64,000 bases of DNA, taken from NCBI RefSeq assembly GCF_001544475.1, contig NZ_FCNW02000001.1:496001-560000 (forward strand), in the 5' to 3' direction. The notes beneath the pieces were generated by a model. That model was not told the DNA's origin. It worked only from the letters and a program-made list of their open reading frames with translations, and made no database searches. How positions within the stretch are numbered: position 1 is the first letter of the stretch; the number at the start of each line of letters is the position of its first letter. The stretch is from Caballeronia humi. Lineage in GTDB: Bacteria; Pseudomonadota; Gammaproteobacteria; Burkholderiales; Burkholderiaceae. Position numbers and translations under genes: made by a program. Positions 36,246-43,224 of the stretch are shown here, in pieces.

Positions 36246-36261
36246 TGCAACTCGTGTGCCA
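36246..36261 (-). promoter_or_regulatory. Sigma-54 promoter of glnK-amtB
   Basis: TGGCACACGAGTTGCA on the minus strand fits the -24/-12 consensus TGGCAC-N5-TTGCW exactly. It lies 124 bases before the glnK ATG, leaving a leader of about 110 bases. Confidence 0.9.
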
Positions 36262-36440
36262 TGCGTGTATCTATGGGGGAAAGCGGGCTTTTTGATTCGG
36301 CTCGGCACGAGCCTCGGCCGAATGGCCAACGCTCGGGACGCGTGCTGGCGCCGCATGGAGTTCGTTGCTAGAGTGCGCTCAAGGTCCGGCAAACAGGGGC
36401 GCAACGGGGTGTGATGCAGGGTGCCGGTCGATTAGACTTG

Positions 36441-36457
36441 CGCACCGCGCCGGTGCA
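36441..36457. promoter_or_regulatory. NtrC-type enhancer site
   Basis: CGCACCGCGCCGGTGCA matches the NtrC consensus TGCACC-N5-GGTGCA at 11 of 12 positions and lies about 180 bases upstream of the sigma-54 promoter, a normal enhancer distance. A second strong copy was not seen. Confidence 0.7.
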
Positions 36458-36536
36458 CCAAAATCGATCATTCAGGAAGCCGGAGCACTGACCTAACGAT
36501 GGATGCACTGAATTTGTGCATCAAGGGAGAAAAACC

Positions 36537-36797
36537 ATGAAACAACCTAACGACGTGTTCAACGATTTCCAGCAGAAAGTCAGCGAACTTCTGAAGAATT
36601 CGCCCGCAAAAGACCTTGAAAGGAACATGAAGGCCATGCTGTCGCAGGGCTTCTCGAAACTCGACCTCGTGACCCGTGAGGAATTCGATACGCAGACGCA
36701 AGTGCTTGTGCGCACGCGCGCGCGGCTCGAAGAACTCGAAGCGCGCGTCGCGCAGCTCGAACAGCGGCTGACGGCGGGTGGATCGTCGCAGGACTGA
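36537..36797 (+). CDS. ubiK: Ubiquinone biosynthesis accessory factor UbiK
   Basis: An 86-residue protein of the BMFP/YqiC family: a short N-terminal helix (DVFNDFQQKVSELLKNSPAKDLERNMKAML is its core) and a C-terminal coiled coil (TRARLEELEARVAQLEQRL). UbiK proteins assist the soluble ubiquinone-synthesis complex and bind lipid. The ATG at 36537 follows AAGGGAGA. It is divergent from glnK and precedes comM. Confidence 0.9.
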   Translation: MKQPNDVFNDFQQKVSELLKNSPAKDLERNMKAMLSQGFSKLDLVTREEFDTQTQVLVRTRARLEELEARVAQLEQRLTAGGSSQD

Positions 36798-36897
36798 ACT
36801 CGCTTTTTTGACGCAGCCTCGGCCGAGCGAGCCGTGACGTTTTGAATCGAAAGCATCGGCGCCGGATTGCAAAGGCGCCGGGATCAGAGGGGAAATC

Positions 36898-38436
36898 ATG
36901 TCGCTTGCCGTGGTACGCAGCCGCGCGCCCGCGCCTGGGCGCGCGCCCGAGGTGGTCGTCGAAGTCCACCTCGCCAATGGATTGCCATCCTTTTCGATCG
37001 TCGGCCTGCCCGACCTCGAAGTCCGCGAAAGCCGCGAGCGCGTACGCGCCGCGCTTCAGAACTGCGGTTTCGACTTTCCCGTTCGCAGAATTACCGTCAA
37101 CCTCGCGCCCGCCGACCTCCCGAAGGAAACCGGCCGCTTCGACTTGCCTATCGCGCTCGGCATCCTCGCGGCGAGCGGGCAGATTCCCGCTGAATCACTG
37201 GAGCGGCGCGAGTTTGCGGGCGAACTCTCGCTGACGGGCGCGCTGCGGCCGATGCGCGGCGCCTTCGCGATGGTCTGCGGCGCAGCGCGCCAATTTTCCG
37301 AAGGCCAGCCAGCGCCTGAGGTTTATCTGCCGCTGGCGAGTGCGGCGGAGGCGGCGCTGGTGCCGGGCATCGACGTGTTCGGCGCCGCCGATCTTCCCTC
37401 GCTGTGTGCGCATCTCGCCGGCTCCGTCGATGGGCGCCTCACGCCGGTGCGCCCGAGCGCGCTGCCAGATGCCGCCGCAGGTCCGCCGCCGCCCGATCTC
37501 GCCGATGTCATCGGTCATCCTGGAGCGCGCCGCGCGCTGGAAGTCGCGGCGGCGGGCGGGCATCACTTGCTGATGGTCGGGCCGCCCGGTGCGGGCAAAT
37601 CGATGCTCGCCGCGCGCCTGCCCGCCCTCCTTCCGCCGATGACCGACGACGAAGCCCTCATCTCCGCCGCAATCCTGTCGGCGAGTTCGCTCGGGTTCGC
37701 CCCGCAAGCGTGGCGGCGGCGGCCGTTCCGGGCGCCACATCATTCGTCGAGTTCGGTGGCGCTGGTCGGCGGGCGCAATCCGCCGCAGCCGGGCGAGATT
37801 ACGCTCGCGCATCTGGGCGTGCTCTTCCTCGACGAGCTTCCCGAGTTCGATCGAAAGGTTCTTGAGACGCTGCGCGAGCCGCTCGAAGCGGGGCGCATCA
37901 CGATTTCGCGCGCCGCGCAGCAAGCCGATTTCCCGGCCTCGTGCCAGTTGGTCGCCGCGATGAATCCGTGTCCGTGCGGCTGGCGCGGCGATCCGAACGG
38001 ACGCTGCCGATGCACGCCCGAAATCGCCGCGCGCTATCTGCGCAAGCTTTCCGGGCCGCTGCTTGATCGCATCGATATCCAGATTGAGTTGCCCGCGCTC
38101 ACGCCGTCGGAGTTGTCGGCGAGGAGCGCTGTGCGTGGCGAAGCGAGTGCGGGGGTGGCGCGGCGCGTGGCCATCGCGCGCGAGCAGCAGTTGCGGCGGC
38201 AAGGGAAGACGAATCGCGAACTGGACGGCCGCGAAGCCGATGCTGTCTGCCAGCCCGATGCCGCTGGCGAGACGCTCTTGCGCGAAGCAGGCGAGCGTTT
38301 TGGCTGGTCGGCGCGGGCCTATTACCGCGTGTTGAAGGTGACGCGCACGATCGCCGACTTGGCCGGCGCGGAGATTCCGGGCGCGGCCCACGTCGCTGAG
38401 GCCGTTCAGTACCGGCGGGCGCTATCGGTCGCGTGA
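36898..38436 (+). CDS. comM: ComM/YifB-family AAA+ ATPase
   Basis: A 512-residue Mg-chelatase-like protein. The N-terminal ChlI-type domain begins LAVVRSRAPAPGRAPEVVVEVHLANGLPSFSIVGLPD. Next come Walker A (LLMVGPPGAGKSMLAARLP), Walker B (LGVLFLDELPEFDRKVLETLREPLE), a zinc-type stretch CPCGWRGDPNGRCRC and a C-terminal lid domain. In competent species ComM is a hexameric helicase that drives branch migration during natural transformation. It stands alone after ubiK. Confidence 0.94.
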   Translation: MSLAVVRSRAPAPGRAPEVVVEVHLANGLPSFSIVGLPDLEVRESRERVRAALQNCGFDFPVRRITVNLAPADLPKETGRFDLPIALGILAASGQIPAESLERREFAGELSLTGALRPMRGAFAMVCGAARQFSEGQPAPEVYLPLASAAEAALVPGIDVFGAADLPSLCAHLAGSVDGRLTPVRPSALPDAAAGPPPPDLADVIGHPGARRALEVAAAGGHHLLMVGPPGAGKSMLAARLPALLPPMTDDEALISAAILSASSLGFAPQAWRRRPFRAPHHSSSSVALVGGRNPPQPGEITLAHLGVLFLDELPEFDRKVLETLREPLEAGRITISRAAQQADFPASCQLVAAMNPCPCGWRGDPNGRCRCTPEIAARYLRKLSGPLLDRIDIQIELPALTPSELSARSAVRGEASAGVARRVAIAREQQLRRQGKTNRELDGREADAVCQPDAAGETLLREAGERFGWSARAYYRVLKVTRTIADLAGAEIPGAAHVAEAVQYRRALSVA

Positions 38437-38782
38437 TCGCAAATAGTGCTTGTCAAGACTTGACTTATGCACACCGTGCCGCTCCTGGCCCAATTTTTAT
38501 CCTACTAAAGCAGGAAATTTGGATGTCTGTTCAGGCCATTGATTTTATTGAATTATTTAAAGTGCTTCGATTGAAGGCAAAGTAACGAATCGCCCGCCGA
38601 ATGGTCATATCAGCGGCTGCTGACAGTCTTTTCCACAAAGTTATCCACAGCACTTGTGGATAGCTGGAAAAAGCCAGCTAAATCCTATGATTAGCGCAGA
38701 AACCTGCTGCGGAACTTTCATTTCGGGATGGACGTCTGAGCACGCTCGTTCCGTTCCGCTATCAGGATTTGGAGGGTTCTCT
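38437..38782. other. AT-rich gene-free stretch after comM
   Basis: A 346-base space between the convergent comM and lipoprotein genes. Besides the DnaA boxes it contains no convincing open frame or terminator hairpin. A convergent space would not normally need regulatory boxes, which is why the cluster stands out. Confidence 0.6.
38465..38663. promoter_or_regulatory. DnaA-box cluster next to an AT-rich segment
   Basis: TTATGCACA (38465-38473), TTTTCCACA (38629-38637) and TTATCCACA (38641-38649) all fit the DnaA-box consensus TTWTNCACA. An inverted CTATCCACA (38655-38663 on the minus strand) differs at one base. Three boxes lie within 35 bases. Between the first and the others, about 38510-38585, the sequence is strongly AT-rich for this genome. 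There is no dnaA, dnaN, parAB or repA gene in the window, so this is not obviously oriC. Confidence 0.55.
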
Positions 38783-39346
38783 CTAATAAAGTTTGAAGGA
38801 CGTGAAGAATTGATCGGCCTGGTCCTGCGGCGGCTCCTTGCCTGACACGATCGCAACCTGATACACGTGCACGCCCCGCGCGACGAAACGCGCGTGGATC
38901 GCGTGAGACTCGCGCTTTTCGCCACTCGTACCCTTCACGTCGATTTCGCTTCCGAGCACACGGCCGCCCGCCGCGAGTTCGATCTGCGTCGCGCGCGCGG
39001 ACGGCGGCGCGTTCACGTTGCGCGCGAGGCCCTGCTGAAGGAAGTCGAGCGCGGCGCGCTGAAGGGCCGGATCGGCGCTCGGCAGGACGACCGTGCCGAC
39101 AGCAAAAACCGCGTCGCCGGCCTCAGCGGTCTGCATTTTCATTTGCATCGGCTGCCCGGCAATCTGGATTTCCCGCTGATCGGAGCGTGGCTTGGCGGGC
39201 AGCGTGATCTCGTAGCCGTCGTCGTTGTTCATGACGGTGCGCCAGTCGTAAGTTGGCGTGCAGGCGAGAATCGTGCCGCAGGCCGCGAAGGCGCCGAAAG
39301 CAGCGGAGAGTCGGCGTGAGACATTGAGGCGTTTTGCTCGATTCAT
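38783..39346 (-). CDS. Predicted lipoprotein of unknown function
   Basis: A protein of about 187 residues that I do not recognise beyond its being a predicted lipoprotein. The N-terminus has a signal with the lipobox-like AACGTILAC and CTPTYDWR would be the mature start. The rest is a soluble domain containing GYEITLPAKPRSDQREIQIAGQPMQM and a C-terminal GVHVYQVAIVSGKEPP...FFTSFKLY, reminiscent of proteins with a PsbP-like fold. Starts at 39346 or 39373 are both possible; neither has a clear ribosome site. It is divergent from the TlpA-like gene. Confidence 0.7.
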   Translation of the reverse strand: MNRAKRLNVSRRLSAAFGAFAACGTILACTPTYDWRTVMNNDDGYEITLPAKPRSDQREIQIAGQPMQMKMQTAEAGDAVFAVGTVVLPSADPALQRAALDFLQQGLARNVNAPPSARATQIELAAGGRVLGSEIDVKGTSGEKRESHAIHARFVARGVHVYQVAIVSGKEPPQDQADQFFTSFKLY

Positions 39347-39489
39347 AACGGAAAAGCGCTGGAAAACCCTCATTATGGCTGCTTGATACCGGACCTTCCG
39401 GGTGCGGCGAGCCTGCGTCCAGGAATAAGGCTAAAATATGGCCTCCTCTGGCGCATCTCTCGCGCAGTCCCCGGTTTCACGAGGTTCAC

Positions 39490-40026
39490 ATGTCTCAAGG
39501 CACTCAGGAAACGTCCGCGCGCGGCAAAAATCCGCTGCGCTATATCGTGATGGCGGTCGTTGCGGGCGTCATCGCCTGCACCGGCTATTTCGCGTTCGGC
39601 GGACAGCAGCGGGCACCCGATGCCACCTTTACGCTGCTCTCGGGGCAGAAGATCACAACGTCCGCCGATCTGAAGGGCAAGGTCTATCTCGTCAACTTCT
39701 GGGCGACGAGCTGCGAGACCTGCATGAAGGAAATGCCGGAGATGATCAACACGTATAACCGCTTCAAGGATCGCGGGCTTGAATTCGTCGCCGTGGCAAT
39801 GAGCTACGACGCGCCGATGTACGTGACGAACTACGCCCAGACGCGGAATCTGCCGTTCAAGGTCGCTATGGACGACGGGAGCGCGGCGAAGCAGTTCGGC
39901 AACGTGCAGTTGACGCCGACGACGTTCGTCATCGATAAGGACGGTAAGATTTTGAAGCGGTATGTCGGGGAGCCGACTTTCGCCGAGCTGGATGCGCTGC
40001 TGGATAAGGCGTTGAAAGCGGGGTGA
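39490..40026 (+). CDS. TlpA-like membrane-anchored thioredoxin
   Basis: A 178-residue thiol-disulfide oxidoreductase. One N-terminal helix (YIVMAVVAGVIACTGYFAF) anchors a periplasmic thioredoxin fold with active site CETC in VNFWATSCETCMKEMPEM, a TlpA/ResA-type insertion, and the cis-Pro in LTPTTFVIDKDG. It likely keeps cysteines reduced for cytochrome c or copper-site maturation. The start ATG follows AGGTTCAC loosely; a terminator ends the gene before the hip operators. Confidence 0.9.
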   Translation: MSQGTQETSARGKNPLRYIVMAVVAGVIACTGYFAFGGQQRAPDATFTLLSGQKITTSADLKGKVYLVNFWATSCETCMKEMPEMINTYNRFKDRGLEFVAVAMSYDAPMYVTNYAQTRNLPFKVAMDDGSAAKQFGNVQLTPTTFVIDKDGKILKRYVGEPTFAELDALLDKALKAG

Positions 40027-40055
40027 GTTTCAGGCGTAGGTGGAGAGACTGTGAG

Positions 40056-40087
40056 AGGGCTGCTCAGTGACGAGTGGCCCTTTTTTA
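40056..40087 (+). terminator. Intrinsic terminator after the TlpA-like gene
   Basis: AGGGC (40056-40060) pairs with GCCCT (40077-40081), with an inner CTC/GAG pair, and a run of seven T's closes it. It insulates the TlpA-like gene from the hipBA operators that begin 19 bases later. Confidence 0.7.
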
Positions 40088-40105
40088 TTGGGAATCGCGT
40101 GCCTT

Positions 40106-40221
40106 AGTTTCGGAATATCGAAACTAACTTGTCATTTCAGTCACGTTGCCTTATTGTTTCGATATATCGAAACAAATCGCATTTAGGGGCTGCCGCCCGC
40201 TTTGTTACGGAATCTCGAAAC
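40106..40221. promoter_or_regulatory. Three evenly spaced hip operators
   Basis: Three related inverted repeats of the form GTTTCG-N6-CGAAAC: 40106-40125 (imperfect centre), 40154-40175 (perfect over 22 bp) and 40204-40221 (GTTACG half on the left). Their centres are 49 and 48 bases apart. The last ends four bases before the hipB ATG. They are probably bound by the HipB-like protein to repress its own operon. Confidence 0.75.
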
Positions 40222-40225
40222 TCTT

Positions 40226-40531
40226 ATGAGATCTTTGCCTAAAGCGGATCGGTCACTCGGTCCGCGTATTGCGTCGCTAAATGCTCTCGGTGAGATGGTG
40301 AGATCCCATAGAGCCATGATCAATTTGCGAATCGATGACGCCGCCAGCCTGTGCGGGGTCTCTTCGGATGTATTTTCCCGCCTCGAGAACGGCAGGCCTG
40401 TCGGAACTGACAAAGTGCTCAGGGTGCTCGACGGCCTCGGACTGGGTCTTCTGATTCTCGAAAAAGACACGGCACTGCAACTGGAGCGTTCGATCGTCAA
40501 CGCTCGCCAGAACGAACCGGAAGCCTCTTGA
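40226..40531 (+). CDS. HipB-like antitoxin, XRE-family repressor
   Basis: A 101-residue helix-turn-helix protein (about residues 20-75: LGEMVRSHRAMINLRIDDAASLCGVSSDVFSRLENGRPVGTDKVLRVLDGLGLGL), the usual antitoxin and repressor partner of HipA kinases. The ATG at 40226 is chosen because an in-frame TTG at 40202 would lie inside the third operator. No strong ribosome site is visible. Its TGA overlaps the hipA TTG start as TTGA, so toxin and antitoxin translation are coupled. Confidence 0.85.
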   Translation: MRSLPKADRSLGPRIASLNALGEMVRSHRAMINLRIDDAASLCGVSSDVFSRLENGRPVGTDKVLRVLDGLGLGLLILEKDTALQLERSIVNARQNEPEAS

Positions 40532-41853
40532 GTACCCATCGTCTCCATTGTTTTACCCACAACACCTTGATCGGCACCGTCTCGTACGAGGCCAACGAAG
40601 ACGCCTTCGCTTTTGAATACGACGCCGCGTGGCTGCACTCCCCGGATGCCTATCCGCTGTCGCCGCACATCCCGCTCGCCGCCGACGCCTCTGCGAAAGG
40701 CGCGGCCGTGCGTCGCTTTCTTGCGAATCTCTTGCCAGAGGGCCGCGCACTCGACATCACGTCGATCGTCGCGCAGGTATCGAAGAACAACGTCTTCGGG
40801 CTGATCCGCGAACTCGGAAGCGAACCGGTCGGCGCATTCAGTTTTCGGACCGAGGACCAAGTTCCGGATCAGCTACCTCCGCTGCGTCGCGAAATCACGC
40901 CCGAAGAACTCGACGCGCGTATTCGTGATCGCGCGAATGTCCCACTACCGGTGTGGGATGGGCGCGTGCGGCTGTCGGTGGCGGGGTATCAGGACAAGCT
41001 ACAGGTACTCATCGACAGCGACCGGATGTTTCTCGCCGATGGCTCGCTTGCTTCGACGCATATTCTCAAACCGGAAACGGGAAATCCGAATACGCCGCAT
41101 ATGGTCGCCAACGAGCACTTCTGCATGACGTTCGCGGCGCGTCTTGGCCTGCCCGTGGCGCCGGTGTCCATCCGGCGCCTGCCTGAGCCGATCCTGCTCG
41201 TGCGCCGCTTCGACAGGAAAGTGAGCGGCGACGCCATTCGCAGAATCCATGCGATCGATGGCTGCCAGGCGCTCGATCTGCCGGTCGCGTACAAGTACGA
41301 GCGCAATCTGGGGAGCGGTCGGGACGTGAGAAATATCCGCGACGGCGTGAGTTTTGAGCTGCTGTCGTCACTGCAAAGCCATTTTGTGAAACATGCGGCC
41401 GCGCGACACACACTCATGCAATGGGCGTTGCTGCAATTTTTGATCGGTAACAGCGATGCGCACGGCAAAAATATTTCGTTTTTCGTGACGCCGAGCGGAC
41501 TTGCGCCCGCGCCCTTCTACGATCTCGTAGCGGTCGGCGTCTACGCGGCGAAGTCCATCGGTCACGATCTGGCGATGGCATTCGGTGACGAATTCAGCCT
41601 CACCGACGTCAACGCCTACGCGTTCGCTGATTTTGCTCAGCGCACAGGCGTCGATCGTCGCTTCCTCGCGCGTGAGATGACCCGCATCGGCAAGCTGGCG
41701 CCGCAGGTCGCGCGAGCGGTCTCGCTCGAGTCCCACTACACCGACGGCGAACGCGAGATCGTCGAGCGGATTGCAGATTTCATCGCCACGCAGGCTAGTA
41801 AGCTGATTGGCCTCGCGCCGCGCGTGCCAGAAATAGACGCCGCTCTGCTCTAG
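40528..41853 (+). CDS. HipA-family serine/threonine kinase toxin
   Basis: A 441-residue HipA-type kinase. The N-terminal Couple_hipA region (about 1-100) is followed by the ATP-binding VRLSVAGYQDKLQVLID, KPETGNPNTPHMVANEHFCMTFA, the catalytic loop QFLIGNSDAHGKNISFFV with Asp, and the metal-binding APFYDLVAVGVY. E. coli HipA phosphorylates glutamyl-tRNA synthetase and causes persistence; the target here is unknown. It starts at TTG overlapping the antitoxin stop. The active-site motifs look intact, so it should be functional. Confidence 0.9.
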   Translation: MSTHRLHCFTHNTLIGTVSYEANEDAFAFEYDAAWLHSPDAYPLSPHIPLAADASAKGAAVRRFLANLLPEGRALDITSIVAQVSKNNVFGLIRELGSEPVGAFSFRTEDQVPDQLPPLRREITPEELDARIRDRANVPLPVWDGRVRLSVAGYQDKLQVLIDSDRMFLADGSLASTHILKPETGNPNTPHMVANEHFCMTFAARLGLPVAPVSIRRLPEPILLVRRFDRKVSGDAIRRIHAIDGCQALDLPVAYKYERNLGSGRDVRNIRDGVSFELLSSLQSHFVKHAAARHTLMQWALLQFLIGNSDAHGKNISFFVTPSGLAPAPFYDLVAVGVYAAKSIGHDLAMAFGDEFSLTDVNAYAFADFAQRTGVDRRFLAREMTRIGKLAPQVARAVSLESHYTDGEREIVERIADFIATQASKLIGLAPRVPEIDAALL

Positions 41854-41860
41854 CGAACCC

Positions 41861-43198
41861 TCACCGCTCCTCCCCCTTCACCGCCAGCCCATACCGCTTG
41901 ATCTTCTCGTACAGCGTCGCCTTCCCCAGCTGCAACCGATCCGCCGCCGCAGCAACCACCCCACCGCACCGCTCCAGCGCCTCCGCAATCACCGCCCGCT
42001 CGAACTGCTCCGTGCGCTCCTTCAGCGATTGCGTTTCCGCATCGAGCGGGACAGCCGTGTCGTCGATCACGCCGAGCACCATCCGGTCCGCCGCGTTGCG
42101 CAACTCGCGCACGTTGCCCGGCCAGTCGCGCTGCATCAATTGCGCCCGCTGGCGGTCGGTCAGCATCGGCGCGGGGCGCTCGTAGCGCACGGCGGCATCG
42201 AGCAGGAAATGCTCGAACAGCGGCACGATATCCTCACGACGCTCCGCCAGCGGCGGCAACGCAATCGTCACCACGTTCAACCGATACAGCAAATCGCGCC
42301 GGAACGTGCCGTCGGCGACGTGCTCCGCCATATCGCCCTTCGCCGCCGCAACCACGCGGCAATTCGCGCGGATCGGCTGGTTGGAGCCGAGCCGCTCCAG
42401 CACGCCGTCCTGAAGCACGCGCAACAGCTTCACCTGCAGCGACAACGGCATGCTTTCGATTTCATCGAGGAAAAGCGTTCCGCCTGACGCATGCTCCAGC
42501 TTGCCGACCCGCCGCTTCTGCGCACCAGTGAACGCGCCGGCCTCGTAGCCGAACATCTCCGATTCGAACATCTGCTCCGGCAGCGCGCCGCAATTCACCG
42601 CGATAAACGGCTTGTCCCGCCGCGGCGACAAATCGTGCAAACTCCGCGCGATCAGTTCCTTGCCCGCGCCGGTATCGCCGTTGATGAGCACGGAGGCGTC
42701 CGTCGGCGCGACGTTCGCGATCAGCCGGCGCACCTGCTCGATAGCCGGACTGCGCCCGATGATGCGCGGCGCCACGCTGCTTTGCCCGGCGAGTTCGCGT
42801 CGCAGCGCCTGGTTTTCGAGCACCAGCGTGCGGCGTTCGAGCGCGCGGCGCACCGCTTCGATCAGGCGCTCGGAGGCGAACGGCTTTTCGATGAAGTCAT
42901 AGGCGCCGTCGCGCATCGCCTGCACGGCCATCGAGATATCGCCGTGGCCGGTGACGAGGATGATCGGCACCTCGGGCGCGCGCTCGCGGCATTGCGCGAG
43001 CAAATCGAGGCCGCTCGCACCCGGCAGGCGGATATCGCTCACGATCACGCCTGGAAAACTCGCGTCGATCGAACGCGACGCCGCCTCGACGCTGCCGTGC
43101 CCCGCAACCTCGAAGCCCGCGAGTTGCAGGCTCTGGACGCTTGCGCGCCGCACGAGTTCGTCGTCTTCGATAAAGATCACCTGCAGGCCAGTCGTCAT
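41861..43198 (-). CDS. dctD: DctD-type sigma-54 response regulator
   Basis: A 445-residue NtrC-family activator. The receiver domain has the phospho-Asp in GVIVSDIRLPGASGLDL. The AAA+ domain has Walker A (INGDTGAGKELIA), the sigma-54-contacting GYEAGAFTGAQKRR, and Walker B (GTLFLDEIESM). A Fis-type HTH ends the protein (LERCGGVVAAAADRLQLGKATLYEKIKRYGL). With the neighbouring sensor and dctA it should switch on C4-dicarboxylate uptake. The ATG at 43198 begins MTTGLQVIFIEDDELVRR; an upstream in-frame start overlaps the sensor gene. Confidence 0.93.
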   Translation of the reverse strand: MTTGLQVIFIEDDELVRRASVQSLQLAGFEVAGHGSVEAASRSIDASFPGVIVSDIRLPGASGLDLLAQCRERAPEVPIILVTGHGDISMAVQAMRDGAYDFIEKPFASERLIEAVRRALERRTLVLENQALRRELAGQSSVAPRIIGRSPAIEQVRRLIANVAPTDASVLINGDTGAGKELIARSLHDLSPRRDKPFIAVNCGALPEQMFESEMFGYEAGAFTGAQKRRVGKLEHASGGTLFLDEIESMPLSLQVKLLRVLQDGVLERLGSNQPIRANCRVVAAAKGDMAEHVADGTFRRDLLYRLNVVTIALPPLAERREDIVPLFEHFLLDAAVRYERPAPMLTDRQRAQLMQRDWPGNVRELRNAADRMVLGVIDDTAVPLDAETQSLKERTEQFERAVIAEALERCGGVVAAAADRLQLGKATLYEKIKRYGLAVKGEER

Positions 43199-43224
43199 TG
43201 CTTGGTCTCGCTTTTCACAAAGTG

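Noticed and set aside
38465-38663. Chromosomal origin of replication
   Set aside because: The DnaA boxes are suggestive, but dnaA, dnaN, gyrB, rpmH, parAB and repA are all absent. I keep it as a DnaA-binding cluster only.
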